Shown here: one piece after another, positions 54,985-64,000 of the stretch
Layout: each line of letters begins with the position of its first letter
Position numbering within the stretch: the stretch's first letter is position 1
Assembly: GCA_001599975.1 (NCBI GenBank)
Contig: BCIO01000004.1
Span: 251,828 to 315,827, forward strand
Origin: Cystobasidiopsis lactophilus
Lineage: Eukaryota; Basidiomycota; Agaricostilbomycetes; Agaricostilbales; Chionosphaeraceae
DNA: 64,000 nucleotides
Reading direction: 5' to 3'
Notes under the pieces: generated by a model
Seen by the model: the letters and a program-made list of their open reading frames with translations, nothing else
Databases searched by the model: none
Told to the model about the DNA's origin: nothing
Made by a program: the position numbers and the translations under genes

Positions 54985-55625
54985 GCTGCTTGAAGGACTT
55001 GGTACTTGGTGCTCGGCGGCTGCTTTTGCGAGTTCTCTGCATGAATCTCGGCTGCTTTGCAATCCTGCCGCTAGCCCTGCTCGTGTACTCCCCACTGCTA
55101 TTCAGGCAGTTTCTAATCTCCACTACTAGACAGCCAACAGCACAGGGGGTCCGCTGCCAACGTAACGTTGCCCGTCCCCTTGCCCTTGCAAAGTCGCCAC
55201 CCGAAACTGCCGAGCTGTTATAATTATCTCGCATCTCCGCAATTCGGCATCAAAAGCTGGTTAAGCTCTGGACCCCCCTGCTCTTTTCCCTCTGGATGAA
55301 TTCCTACAAAGGAGATCGCGTGTAACTCATGTCAGATTTTCGGCAAGGCCATACGCGGCGGAGGAGACGTCGCGCACTATTGGCCAACGAACCCCACAGT
55401 TAGCATTCCCTAACAACACACACGCCTTCTGGCCTTTATCCGGACGGCAAAGAGTGTCTGATGATCCACAGATCGGGGGGCGAACTGAGGGGAAAGCGAG
55501 ATGTGAGGTGGCGAACAGCCCAGATGCTTTTCTCCACCGCAGACGGACCAAGTGGCGAGCGCTGTCCATTATCCAATTGTTCTTCTTGACCACACAACGA
55601 CTAGTCGGCGAACATTGTCTCTCCC
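54985..55625. other. Divergent promoter of SDR 2 and MFS transporter
   Basis: 641 bp with no gene seen; the last part before 55626 presumably carries the MFS promoter. Confidence 0.45.
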
Positions 55626-58521
55626 ATGGCTCCACAGCTAGCCTCCACCAATGCGTCGGACTCCAATCTGACCGAGACGGCCTCCCATGTCGACTCAGAG
55701 AAGTTTGACGCCACTCACCACGAGACAGCGGGCGTCACAAGAATGCCAACAGTGGACGAAGAAGAGCAAATGCGGAATGAAGATCACGACAGGTCTGAGG
55801 CAATAGTAACTGACCTGGACAACGTCAAAGGCTACATGCGCTCAGTCGAGGTGGGCTCTTCTCTGCTCTCTTCTTCATATATTTGACCAGTGCGCTTCAG
55901 CTCTGGGGCTCGGCTTGGGCTCTTGCCTTCTCGGTCTTGGCGTGCGTTCGGCCTTTTCGCTGTGTGCGGACTCAGCTGATACACCGTTCATTCCAGCTCC
56001 CTTTGGGTCTTCATCATTCCTGCCAACTTGGTACCGTTCATCGTGGCAGACTTTGGACCATCGTAAGGAAATCTCATTGGTCCTCTGAGTTCATTTTGAA
56101 TGCCTAATCGAGGACATAGATCGAATGATCCCCTTTACACGATCACCTGGACTGTCTCAGTGCCCATTGGCGTGATTGTGTTTGGCAGACTGTCCGATCA
56201 GGTGCGGCCCCGCTGGCGTTTACATCGCTTTCCCCCAGGATCTCACGATCGACCCTCAGTTCGGCCGCAAACCATTTGCTGTCGGCGGACTGATCCTCGG
56301 TATCCTTGGCGCTATCGTTGGAGCCACTGCAAAGTCCATCAACGCTCTCATCGGAAGCATGGTCCTCGTCGGTGTTGGAGGTAAGAGGCGCCGCTTTGCC
56401 GCTTGATTTCTGCTTTTAAAGATTTTAATTAATAAAAGGTGCTCCGTTCGTTGCGTACACGGTCTTTGCTGGTATTTAAATCAAATTCAGGTCAAAAGAT
56501 CTCGCTGAGAGCGTGTTTACAGAAGCGGCTCCGGCTCAGTGGAAAGTACATCAGAGTTTTCTCGCTAAACGCTATTGCCTTCTGACCTCTGTCGCGTGCC
56601 ATAGTTTATCTTCCTCATTCCGGTCTACATCCTCAACCTGAACGCTAATGGTCAGTGACACCGCCCTGCACTAGGCGTCAACTAAGCGCTCGCGGCTACA
56701 GGTTTTGGCGCCGTCTATGCCGACCACCTGGGAAGGACAGTGGGCTGGCGCTACGGCTATTATATAGCAATCATCCTATTTGGCGTCAGCGCAATCTTGA
56801 CGCAGATTTTCTATGTGAGTAGTGGCGAGCGAGCGAGAGCAATTGTGTTGACCTCCGTTCTAGAATCCTCCTACGTTCCGCCAGATTCACGGCAAGCATC
56901 GAACCTACATGGGTGAGAGGATCATGAATAGGACAGGTTCTTAGCTGATATCCTCTCGTGCGCGGTGGGACAGACGAGCTTAAGCGCATCGACGGCATCG
57001 GCCTCTTCCTCTTGGTCGCTGGCGCTGTGCTCTTCATTCTCGGTGTCTGCTGGGGTGGCTCTCCACTCCCTTGGGGCTCAGCAAGAATTCTTGGCCTTCT
57101 CATATCTGGAGCAGCCGGCCTCGTCCTTTTCGTCCTCTACGAAGTTTTTGGAAAGCCTCGTCTGCCGCTCATGCCCACCCGCATCTTCACACAAACGAAA
57201 GGGTTCTGGTCTCTCATGGTGATTGGCAATTGCGCTCGCATGTGCGCTGTCTCTGCTCTACGGCCTTGTGGCACATGCTGACAGTTTATTCTGCACAGTG
57301 TCTAGTAAGGCTTTTTTGGACGTGCGACATTCGTCCTTATTTGACTTCCCTCCAGCACGGCCGTCAACGTCCTGTGGCCCGGAGAAGTGGCCAACTTGTT
57401 CGTACGTACTCTACGCCACCATTTTCTTGCTCCCGACTAATTGCTTTTTTGATCAGTACTATAACTCGACAAATTGGCAAGCTCAAGCTTGGTCCACCAC
57501 TACTATCTCGTTTGGAGCTATTGCTCTGGGAGCCTTCGTATGGTGCCTTCGTGTTTGAGAGCCGAGACAAAGCTGATATTCGCACACGCAGCTTCCCTTC
57601 ATCAACATGCTAAGACACACACGTTGGCTTGTCATCGGCTCGAACGTATGGGTGGTCGCCTTCTTTGGAGCCATGATGTGCTTGGACCCTACAAAATTGG
57701 CTGCCGGAGAGGCCTTCTCCTTTTTGGCGCTCGTTCCATCAGGCGGTCTGCAAGACTTTCGTAGGCCTTCTTTTGTCTCGCGTTGATCACAGTTGACACC
57801 TTATTGCTAGCGATGCTGTTCACGCAGTTCGTCTGCAGAGAAGAGGAGGTCGGATTCGTTGTCTGTGAGGCCGATCCCCCTGTTCCTCGGTGATGCTAAT
57901 CGGTCCTCCCCACAGGCCTTCTCGTCTTCATCCAAAACATCTTCGGCTCTGTTTTCACCGCTGTCTTTACGGCGATCCTTAACAACAAGCTGCCGGGCAA
58001 GATTAGCTTTCATGTCAACGCAGCTGCTCTCGCTGCTGGCTTCCCCGCCAGCAATCTGCCCGCTCTGGATGTAGCCGCCATTTCTGCCCCCGCCACACTT
58101 CCAGATGTTCCCGGAATGACGCCGGAGATCTTGGTGGCGGTGCGCAACGCCATTCCATATGGCTACAGCGACTCGTACAAATATGTGACCTGTGCGTACT
58201 GAAGCTCCTCAAATGAAGTAGTCTTGCTCACAAATCGTGCATAGATGCTGGTTTTGCGGTCACGGTGGTCGGTTTGATCGCCTCCCTGTTCATGCCGAGG
58301 TGAGTGGAAGCACCAGCTTGTTTTCAGTTTCCTTTCTGATTGCTTTGAACAGCTACGACATATACTTTACTGAGTGAGTGTCTCTATTCATGTCAAGCAC
58401 CGAGCAGAACGCTGATCCATCCTGGTGCAGCAAAATCCCCCGTCGCGTCTACCGCCACGCCACCGAGGCCAACACGGACATTGTGGCCGAGCGAGGCGTT
58501 GTCAAGGAGTCCACCGTCTAG
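55626..58521 (+). CDS. MFS transporter, TRI12/siderophore-pump type
   Basis: Plasma-membrane proton-coupled transporter of the 14-span DHA2 kind. A hydrophilic N-terminus (MAPQLASTNASDSNLTETAS) is followed by NDPLYTITWTVSVPIGVIVF and the loop-2/3 block GRLSDQ-FGRKPFAVGG. Later segments are LILGILGAIVGATAKSINAL, FLIPVYILNLN, GRTVGWRYGYYIAIILFGVS and the TRI12-like RIDGIGLFLLVAGAVLFIL with GVCWGGSPLPWGSA. Further helices include LLISGAAGLVLFVLYEVFG and TTTISFGAIALGAFV. It ends with a short hydrophilic tail and ATEANTDIVAERGVVKESTV. More than ten introns; several small exons in 55.9-56.7 kb and 57.3-58.4 kb are approximate. Substrate unknown; the neighbours suggest export or import of the FMO-pathway compound. 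Confidence 0.83.
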
Positions 58522-58720
58522 CTTTCAAGAAGCGCAATGTCGACCTGGGGCTGCGGACTGTCTCGTTAGCTTCTCCCGTTTGGCCAGTAGGCGAAACAGG
58601 TTGGGCGCGTTCGAGTGCGAGAATTTTGGAGATTTTGTGTAAATTGTGATGCTATGTCGAAAGGACTGATTTGCTGCTATATGAGATAACTCGCCAATCT
58701 CGACTATGCCCGCAAGGTGG

Positions 58721-59040
58721 TTGGCGCATCAAAGCCATACGAAAGTCCGGACTCCGGAGGGTTTGCTCGAGGACTAGCGCGTTGTGGCCAAAAGACATCT
58801 CCGGCAAAGGGAAGCTGAGCTTGTGAGAAGCTCTGTGGGCGTGGTTGAAGCCGTGAATTCAAGGAGACGAGAGGCAGCTCTCATTCGAATGATTCGTCCA
58901 CCTCGTCCGCCTTGACAATGAACTTCTTTGCGGTCCGAACCGCCCACCCCAGCGCTGGGAAGTCGATGGCGCGTTCGTTAGGCTCTTCGCTCAGTCGGAA
59001 CTGGGGGGGACGCATGTAGAAATGGGACTCAAACTTGTGA
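58721..59040 (-). pseudogene. Broken copy of the TIP41 5' end (copy 2)
   Basis: Matches 49088-49375, the first exon, first intron and second-exon start of TIP41. Shared words include CCTCGTCCGCCTTGACAATG-like, CAGCGCTGGGAAGTCGATGG and AATTCAAGGAGACGAGAGGC. The intron is retained, so it is a DNA-level duplicate, not a retrocopy. It differs by many substitutions and has a small insertion at the first splice donor. The remaining TIP41 exons are absent, so no full protein can be made. It lies about 130 bp downstream of the gene ending at 59172. Confidence 0.85.
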
Positions 59041-59171
59041 CGGGAAGAAGGCAACCACAAACTTCGCTCGGTGGTGGCAAAGTCTCGCGCAGCGAGCTTG
59101 TGACTTTGAATTTACGGCAAGAGAAAAGGAAAGTACAAGAAATGGCCTCTACAGCGATTGTAGGCAAGAGG

Positions 59172-60039
59172 TCAGGCAGCGCGCTTGATGAGCTTGTGCT
59201 CCTTCGGATCCCAATCCTGCTCCAGCACTTCAACGATGCGCTCGTGTTTGATGTAGAAGATGGTGATGGTTTCGGCGGCCGTCCCGTCCTCCCAGGCGTC
59301 CTTCACTTCTTTGAACTTAGTGAGACCCAGTCGTGGGTAAAGGTCTAGTCCACGGACGTCTTCGCCGGCGAGGACAAGGCAGCCGAAATCCACTTTCTTG
59401 AAAGTGGAGTAAGTATTGCAAAGTTTGTACGCGTGTAGTACCAAGCCGGAGGCTATGCCGTGGTGGTGATGCGCCGTGCTCTGCGAGAACACCTTGGGGC
59501 CGGCCACGCCGTAAATTTCGATCTCTGTCGCCGTGTCAGTCCATGCTTTTGCCCATCTTTGAAGGAAAGTGATAAAATGTACCGGCAAAGCGATAGCCTA
59601 TGCCTTCGATGCGAGAAGCGTCGTATTCGGCCTTTCGCCAACCTTTGATCCCGTCTTCAAGCTGGGCCGCCTGTTGGTGCTCCTTGGTGTTGTAGCCCTG
59701 TCTACCCTTGAAGGTCAAGACAGCCACGCCAGTGACTGTGGGCTTTGCGAGGTCGCCTTCCTCCGACAGAACGAGGCGGCCAGGATTCTTCTCCAAATCT
59801 GCCTCTATCTGACAAAGCAGCAGGTCTCGAGTCGCTTCCTCGTCTGTATAATCCGGGAAACGCTTGAAGTTGAGCTTGAAGTCTTCAGTCTTTCGGTAGT
59901 GCTGGTGGTTCTTGGAGTGTTCCATCTCGTGGACTGCAGCGAGGTCCAAAGCTTGCTTGCGGAGATGCAACGGGATCTTGTTCCACGTGTAATGGCGAAC
60001 TCGAAAGCCGAGATGGTTGGTTGCCTGAAGTTGATCCAT
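59172..60039 (-). CDS. Hypothetical protein, 269 residues
   Basis: Exons 59583-60039 and 59172-59524, with a 58-nt intron, join in frame. Starts MDQLQATNHLGFRVRHYTWN; an upstream exon is possible because the frame stays open to 60150. Segments: LHLRKQALDLAAVHEMEHSK, KLNFKRFPDYTDEEATRDLL, GRLVLSEEGDLAKPTVTGVA, VLTFKGRQGYNTKEHQQ. The second exon has IEIYGVAGPKVFSQSTAHHH, KKVDFGCLVLAGEDVRGLDL and ends DWDPKEHKLIKRAA. I do not recognise it. Mixed alpha/beta composition, no signal peptide or membrane span. Confidence 0.55.
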
Positions 60040-60697
60040 AGGTCCGTGATGAAGGTGGCAAGGTGGTAGTTCGAGACGGAGGGACGACCGAGTCGAACAG
60101 AAGGCACGACCAAGTAGAACCTCGTTCTGAGTCCTTCTGTAATCAAGCACAAAGGGCTGCCGTACGGCATTGAGAATGAACGCCTGAGACCTCTGCCGCC
60201 AAAGTCGATCTCATAGTCAAGCAAACTCGGGTCCATGGAGACGCAAGCTAACGCGAGTTCGGAGAGGGGATTCGGACACGCAAAGGCATCGTGGCAGTAC
60301 ACCTTCGATTCTTTGGCTCTTGGGACCTTTGTACTGCGACGGTCTCCATCCATCGGCAAAGGAGGCAACACCACCGAAGGCAAACAAGTGAAGGCGCGGC
60401 AGCGTCCAAGTCTCAAGTCCAGCATTCGCCGCGCCGTAGCGAGTTTCACACCAGATGAGAACGACCTAGATCTGAGACCGTGCATGCAGCATGCCAAATT
60501 ATACAACTGGGGGACGAAACGAAGGCGAGAGGGCAACGAGATGGTCTTGGCGTGCGAGCGCCAGCAGGCCAGGCGAAAACGACAGAAGCAGGCCACAGTT
60601 CAGACCAGGCAAGCGGGCGGGCAAGCATGTCAGTAAAACATATGCAATGAACAGCAGCACTAAACGAGCAGGGCAGGGCAGACGACGGTCGAGGGAC

Positions 60698-60995
60698 GTT
60701 GGCGCATCAGAGCCGTACGGAAGCCCGGAGAGTTCGTGCTCGATGACCAGTGAGTTGTGGCAAGTAGATCTCCAGCAAAGGGAAGCTGAGCTTCTGAGAA
60801 GCTCTGTGGGCGTGGTTGAAGCCGTGAAGTCAAGGAGACGAGAGGCAGCTCTCGGCCCACTCGTCCACCTCGTCCGCCTTAAGAATGGGCTTCTTTGCGG
60901 TCCGAATCGCCCAACCCAGCGCTGGGAACTCGATGGAGCATTCGTCCGGCTCTTCGATCAGTCGGAACTGGGGGCGACTCATAGCGAGGTTCGAA
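60698..60995 (-). pseudogene. Broken copy of the TIP41 5' end (copy 3)
   Basis: Third copy of the same TIP41 region, again with the first intron. Shared words include TCGTCCACCTCGTCCGCCTT and GAATGGGCTTCTTTGCGGTC. It still encodes SRPQFRLIEEPDECSIEFPA and KKPILKADEVDEW in the first exon, but a short insertion replaces the donor and the rest of the gene is missing. Copies 2 and 3 share TTGGCGCATCA at one border, absent from TIP41 itself, so one probably derives from the other. It ends about 120 bp before the stop of the gene at 61113. Confidence 0.85.
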
Positions 60996-61112
60996 TTCAG
61001 GTTGGTGGCGAGAGGGGAAAAAACTAAAGACACTGGACCTAGGCTCCAAGCCTTCTGAGAGTCTTCTTTTTGGAAGCCTACAGTACAAAGGCGATGGTAC
61101 ACAAAGGCCCTA

Positions 61113-62719
61113 CTACACTGATTTGCCCAAGCCCGACCTGTTCTGCTCGTTGAGGTTGATGCCCTTGGGCAAGAAAGCGTGCATCTGTTTATCGCAGCAA
61201 GAATGAGACCACTGTACAGAGCTCCAAAGACCTTGCTCTACTCACGAAATCGACCAGAAGCGCAACAATAATGTGGAAGTCGGGGCCGGTTTGAAAGTAG
61301 CGACTCTCGAACGTCGTTGCCTGGACGCTGTTGGCACGCTGGACAAAGAACTTCCAATTCGCACCGCCTGCGAGAACGCCAAAAGTGTCCGGGTATCTGG
61401 CTAATCTCGTAAGAAAATGAGAGGACAGAACTTGAGAAACGTGTGAACACACTCGGACGGTTTGCTCGCCGAGCGGGTCTGCCCAAGGCAGGACAAGGCT
61501 CGCATTTGCGCCAAGAGTTGGCCTCTGCCGCCATCGAGCTTGTCGTCCGCTTTCGCCTCGACCATTGTGAACAGTAAGCTTCGGGAGCCTTGGACATATT
61601 TAGCTCCGATGACCACGTCCCCTGATAAGCGCATCAACGGCATCGCCACGACAGAGTGAAAACGTAGGACTTACGAATGAGAGCCTGGGGAATGAACTTC
61701 AACCCAAAGTCTAGAGGGCCGGTGACTTCGAGAGGCTCGACACCCGGCACCGTCGCGTCGATGACGACACTGGGCAGGGTGTACTCGGTCTCGATTATCG
61801 GGTGTGAGTTCGAGGGGGCTTGGGTGTTCCTTGAGGGGCCGTGGTGGATGATGGGGGAGTTGTCCGACCCTTTGATGCCAGCTGCCACTTCCTCGACCCA
61901 GCTTTTGCAGGCGATAAACCAAATCTCGTTGATCACGACTCGCTCTCCTGCTTGTCCCTGCAATCTGACAGTTTAAGGTAGGCAGGCTGAATGGCAGCAG
62001 GTACAGACTCACGCTGCGTAAGAAGAACCTTTGGCGGTCCAGCAGGGATGGGTAGCTTTCAACGCTCCCGTGGCGCTGCAATGCCGCTTGCTCGTAGATT
62101 TGCGAAACCACGAACGTGGAAAATGAGTGGTAGTTGCGGAGTCTCTCATCGAACGTCTCGGTGGAGATATCAGAGAAGGAAAGGTGCGTCTGCGTATGCC
62201 GAGATCAGAAATGAAGCACACTGAACAGCTCATCGATCTTACCGGCTCCGCGACAGCGGACGGGATCCAAGCAGCCTCCAAGATCTCTAACAACTCCTCT
62301 GTTGAGTATCGACGAGCTGAGCTGTCGCCGTCGGTGTCGAGTTCCTGCCAATCATCGCTGAGATTGCCAGCAGCCTTCAAGCCCGCAAGAAGCGATTCAA
62401 TGTCCAGATGCTTCGCCGCGTATTTAGCAAACTGTTCAGCTTCCCAGGCCACTGAAATAGCCGAGCTTTTACGGTTTCGATTCGTTGTGGGCAAGTCTGA
62501 GGCAGGGGGATCAGGAGGGCGACCGAAGCGGGAGGGATGGGCTTCTTCGACAGTCTGCGGATTTGGCTGATGGGTTGGATTGTCATCCATACTTCCAGCG
62601 CAGAAGACGGCGGAGGGACATGGCCGCTCGCGTCCAAGTGCACCTCTTCCGCAATCACCGAACTCAGCGCCGGGGTCTTCGCTCAATTGGAACTGGGAGA
62701 GGCTCGTAGGGGGCGGCAT
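61113..62719 (-). CDS. Unknown protein with possible PD-(D/E)XK nuclease-like core
   Basis: Six exons, 62243-62719, 62013-62189, 61675-61957, 61451-61621, 61246-61400 and 61113-61184, join in frame to 444 residues. The N-terminal 130 residues are Pro/Ser-rich and may contain an unspliced intron; MDDN at about 62590 could be the true start. Helical blocks follow (ISTETFDERLRNYHSFSTFV; RVVINEIWFIACKSWVEEVA), then LDFGLKFIPQALIRDVVIGA, LLFTMVEAKADDKLDGGRGQ and LLAQMRALSCLGQT. Next is FGVLAGGANWKFFVQRANSV and DFHIIVALLVDF. A D (in RDVVIG) followed by E-A-K after a beta strand, then a Gln-rich helix, is the usual look of the PD-(D/E)XK fold. No family member is recognised; catalytic activity is unproven. 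Confidence 0.6.
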
Positions 62720-62918
62720 GATAAGATTGACAGTGATAGTAGTAGTAGGAGTTCAGGGTTGCAAGGTGGCAACGGATTCTGACGGGGGCGATTTGACAAT
62801 CTTTGATGAAGATACTTCGTTGGGGCTTCCTTATATCGAATACAGTACAAGAGAACAACGCAGAAAACGAGGTACGTTAGAATACAAGCGCCAAGGGCGC
62901 GCTGGATGCGATCCGAGC
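62720..62918. other. Short intergenic stretch
   Basis: 199 bp between two minus-strand genes; no feature seen beyond presumed promoter and 3' end. Confidence 0.4.
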
Positions 62919-64000
62919 TCAATTGTTCACGCGGCTCTTCACTTCGCCACGGTCCAAAACCTTTTCTGACTCCCATCGCAAGATGTTGTTGTAAGATATA
63001 TGATAAATGAGGCTATTGTGCTCTTTGTCAGGGTGAGTATGCTCTGTGTTGAAGATTTGACCGATCTCCTTGAGCTCCATCTGGTCGACCGAAGAGGGCT
63101 TTTTGGTCTTCGGCGTCAATTGCTTGGTGGCGGGGTCGTCTTGAGGAAGCATGACAAAGCAAGAGGCCTCGAGTTTGGGAAAGGGCGAGTCCACGCAGTA
63201 GTGGTAGCTTGGCTTCATCAACGCTTGAAACCAGCCCACTTGATGATCGCTGGACGCAATGATACAGGTGTCCACGACTGTTCAGCGAATGTTGGTCTTT
63301 GAAACTCTTCAAGAGACGTCGAATCAGACAAAGACTCACGGCAACTCTCATCATCCATGCTCATATCACGTCTCTTGACGCCCCCCATGAACCCGCCAAG
63401 TGCTTGCCTGACGGCGCTCCTCTCATGACCGGCGAGAATATGGCGCTCCCAGTGGCTAGCACCACAAAAACTTGCTCCGACGACGCCTTTGATAGCAACA
63501 TTCTCCGGACTGTTCGGATGGGAGGCGCGGCCAACGAAAAGAGCGCCGCCTTTGACGGTCAGAAGCCGGCGCAACATAGTTCGAGCGGCTTCGAGCATCT
63601 CTCCGTTCACATAGGTCTGAGGGGTAGGTTTGAGCACGCCGGAACAGTAAACAGCGGCAGCTTCCAGAACTTCGTCGGCGAACCTCGTCTGCTTACGAAC
63701 CGTCACAGTTGCAAAATCATCGGCCTGGCGATATTCGAAGATTTGAGGGTTGACCGTGGAGTTGCCACCGAATTGGTTGGCGTCGAGTCGGTGAATTGTG
63801 TGGGGATGGAACGCATATAGCTCTGCCGCGTCTGTAGCCGAGGCAACGGTCACTTCGCCACGTTCCAAAAGTTTGGTCTTCTCCCACTGGACAATCTCAG
63901 TGTAAGGGATATGAAATACTTGACTGTCGTAGGTCTCGTCGGTGTGTACATGCTGTTTGTCGAAGAGCACACCGACGTTTTCGAGATGCATCTGATGTAC
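62919..64000 (-). CDS. Hypothetical protein with internal repeat, partial at right edge
   Basis: The 5' part lies outside the window. Exons 63340->64000 and 62919-63277 join across a 62-nt intron. The edge exon begins with MHLENVGVLFDKQHVHTDET and FHIPYTEIVQWEKTKLLERG. It continues with VTVRKQTRFADEVLEAAAVY, ARTMLRRLLTVKGGALFVG and GASFCGASHWERHILAGHER. The last exon ends with MELKEIGQIFNTEHTHPDKE and YHISYNNILRWESEKVLDRG. The two 50-residue blocks are clearly the same sequence unit, 200-plus residues apart, so the protein is built of at least two repeats. No known family is recognised; no signal peptide or membrane span in the visible part. Confidence 0.6.

Noticed and set aside
1-64000. tRNA genes, rRNA, CRISPR arrays, retroelements or DNA transposons
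   Set aside because: None could be recognised by reading; no terminal repeats, transposase or reverse-transcriptase motifs were seen.

Overview
This is nuclear DNA from a basidiomycete fungus. Genes are dense, GC-rich and split by many short introns, mostly 50-70 nt, with GTGCGT/GTGAGT-type donors and AG acceptors. The conserved genes are eukaryotic, and several have fungal character (Kex1, Far11, Tip41, Cox7, a TRI12-like exporter). A red-yeast or smut-like lineage would fit the compact layout, but no marker here fixes the genus. I recognised no tRNA, rRNA, CRISPR array, retroelement or complete transposon.

Left part (1-20.4 kb), housekeeping genes. In order: a probable gene tail off the left edge; a Utp8/NOL11-like ribosome-biogenesis protein; a head-to-head pair of the STRIPAK subunit Far11/STRIP and eIF3l whose start codons are only 15 bp apart; three clustered cupredoxin-like, probably GPI-anchored surface proteins; the diphthamide enzyme Dph1 facing a tiny Cox7 gene; and a PROPPIN WD40 protein. 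The cupredoxins have the most unusual gene structure here: two share an 8-nt microexon carrying a copper-ligand histidine, and the third has a 7-nt microexon.

Middle (20.6-48.3 kb). Three tandem F-box paralogs repeat with a period of about 1.9 kb, promoters included. They are followed by the peroxisomal E3 ligase Pex12 facing the PP4 regulator Psy2/PP4R3, a further F-box protein, a large unknown acidic/Ser-Pro-rich protein, an unknown five-exon gene, an SDR, a 927-residue coiled-coil protein and the Kex1 carboxypeptidase.

Right part (48.4-64 kb), more accessory. Tip41 is followed by a possible metabolic cluster: NTF2-FMO monooxygenase, alpha/beta hydrolase, SDR and TRI12-type MFS exporter. 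Such enzymes could oxidise, hydrolyse, reduce and transport one small molecule. Beyond it are three unrecognised minus-strand genes, one with a possible PD-(D/E)XK nuclease-like core and one with an internal duplication. Two broken copies of the Tip41 5' end lie among them.

Exon joins given with coordinates were worked out by eye from splice signals and checked for frame. They are predictions without transcript support.
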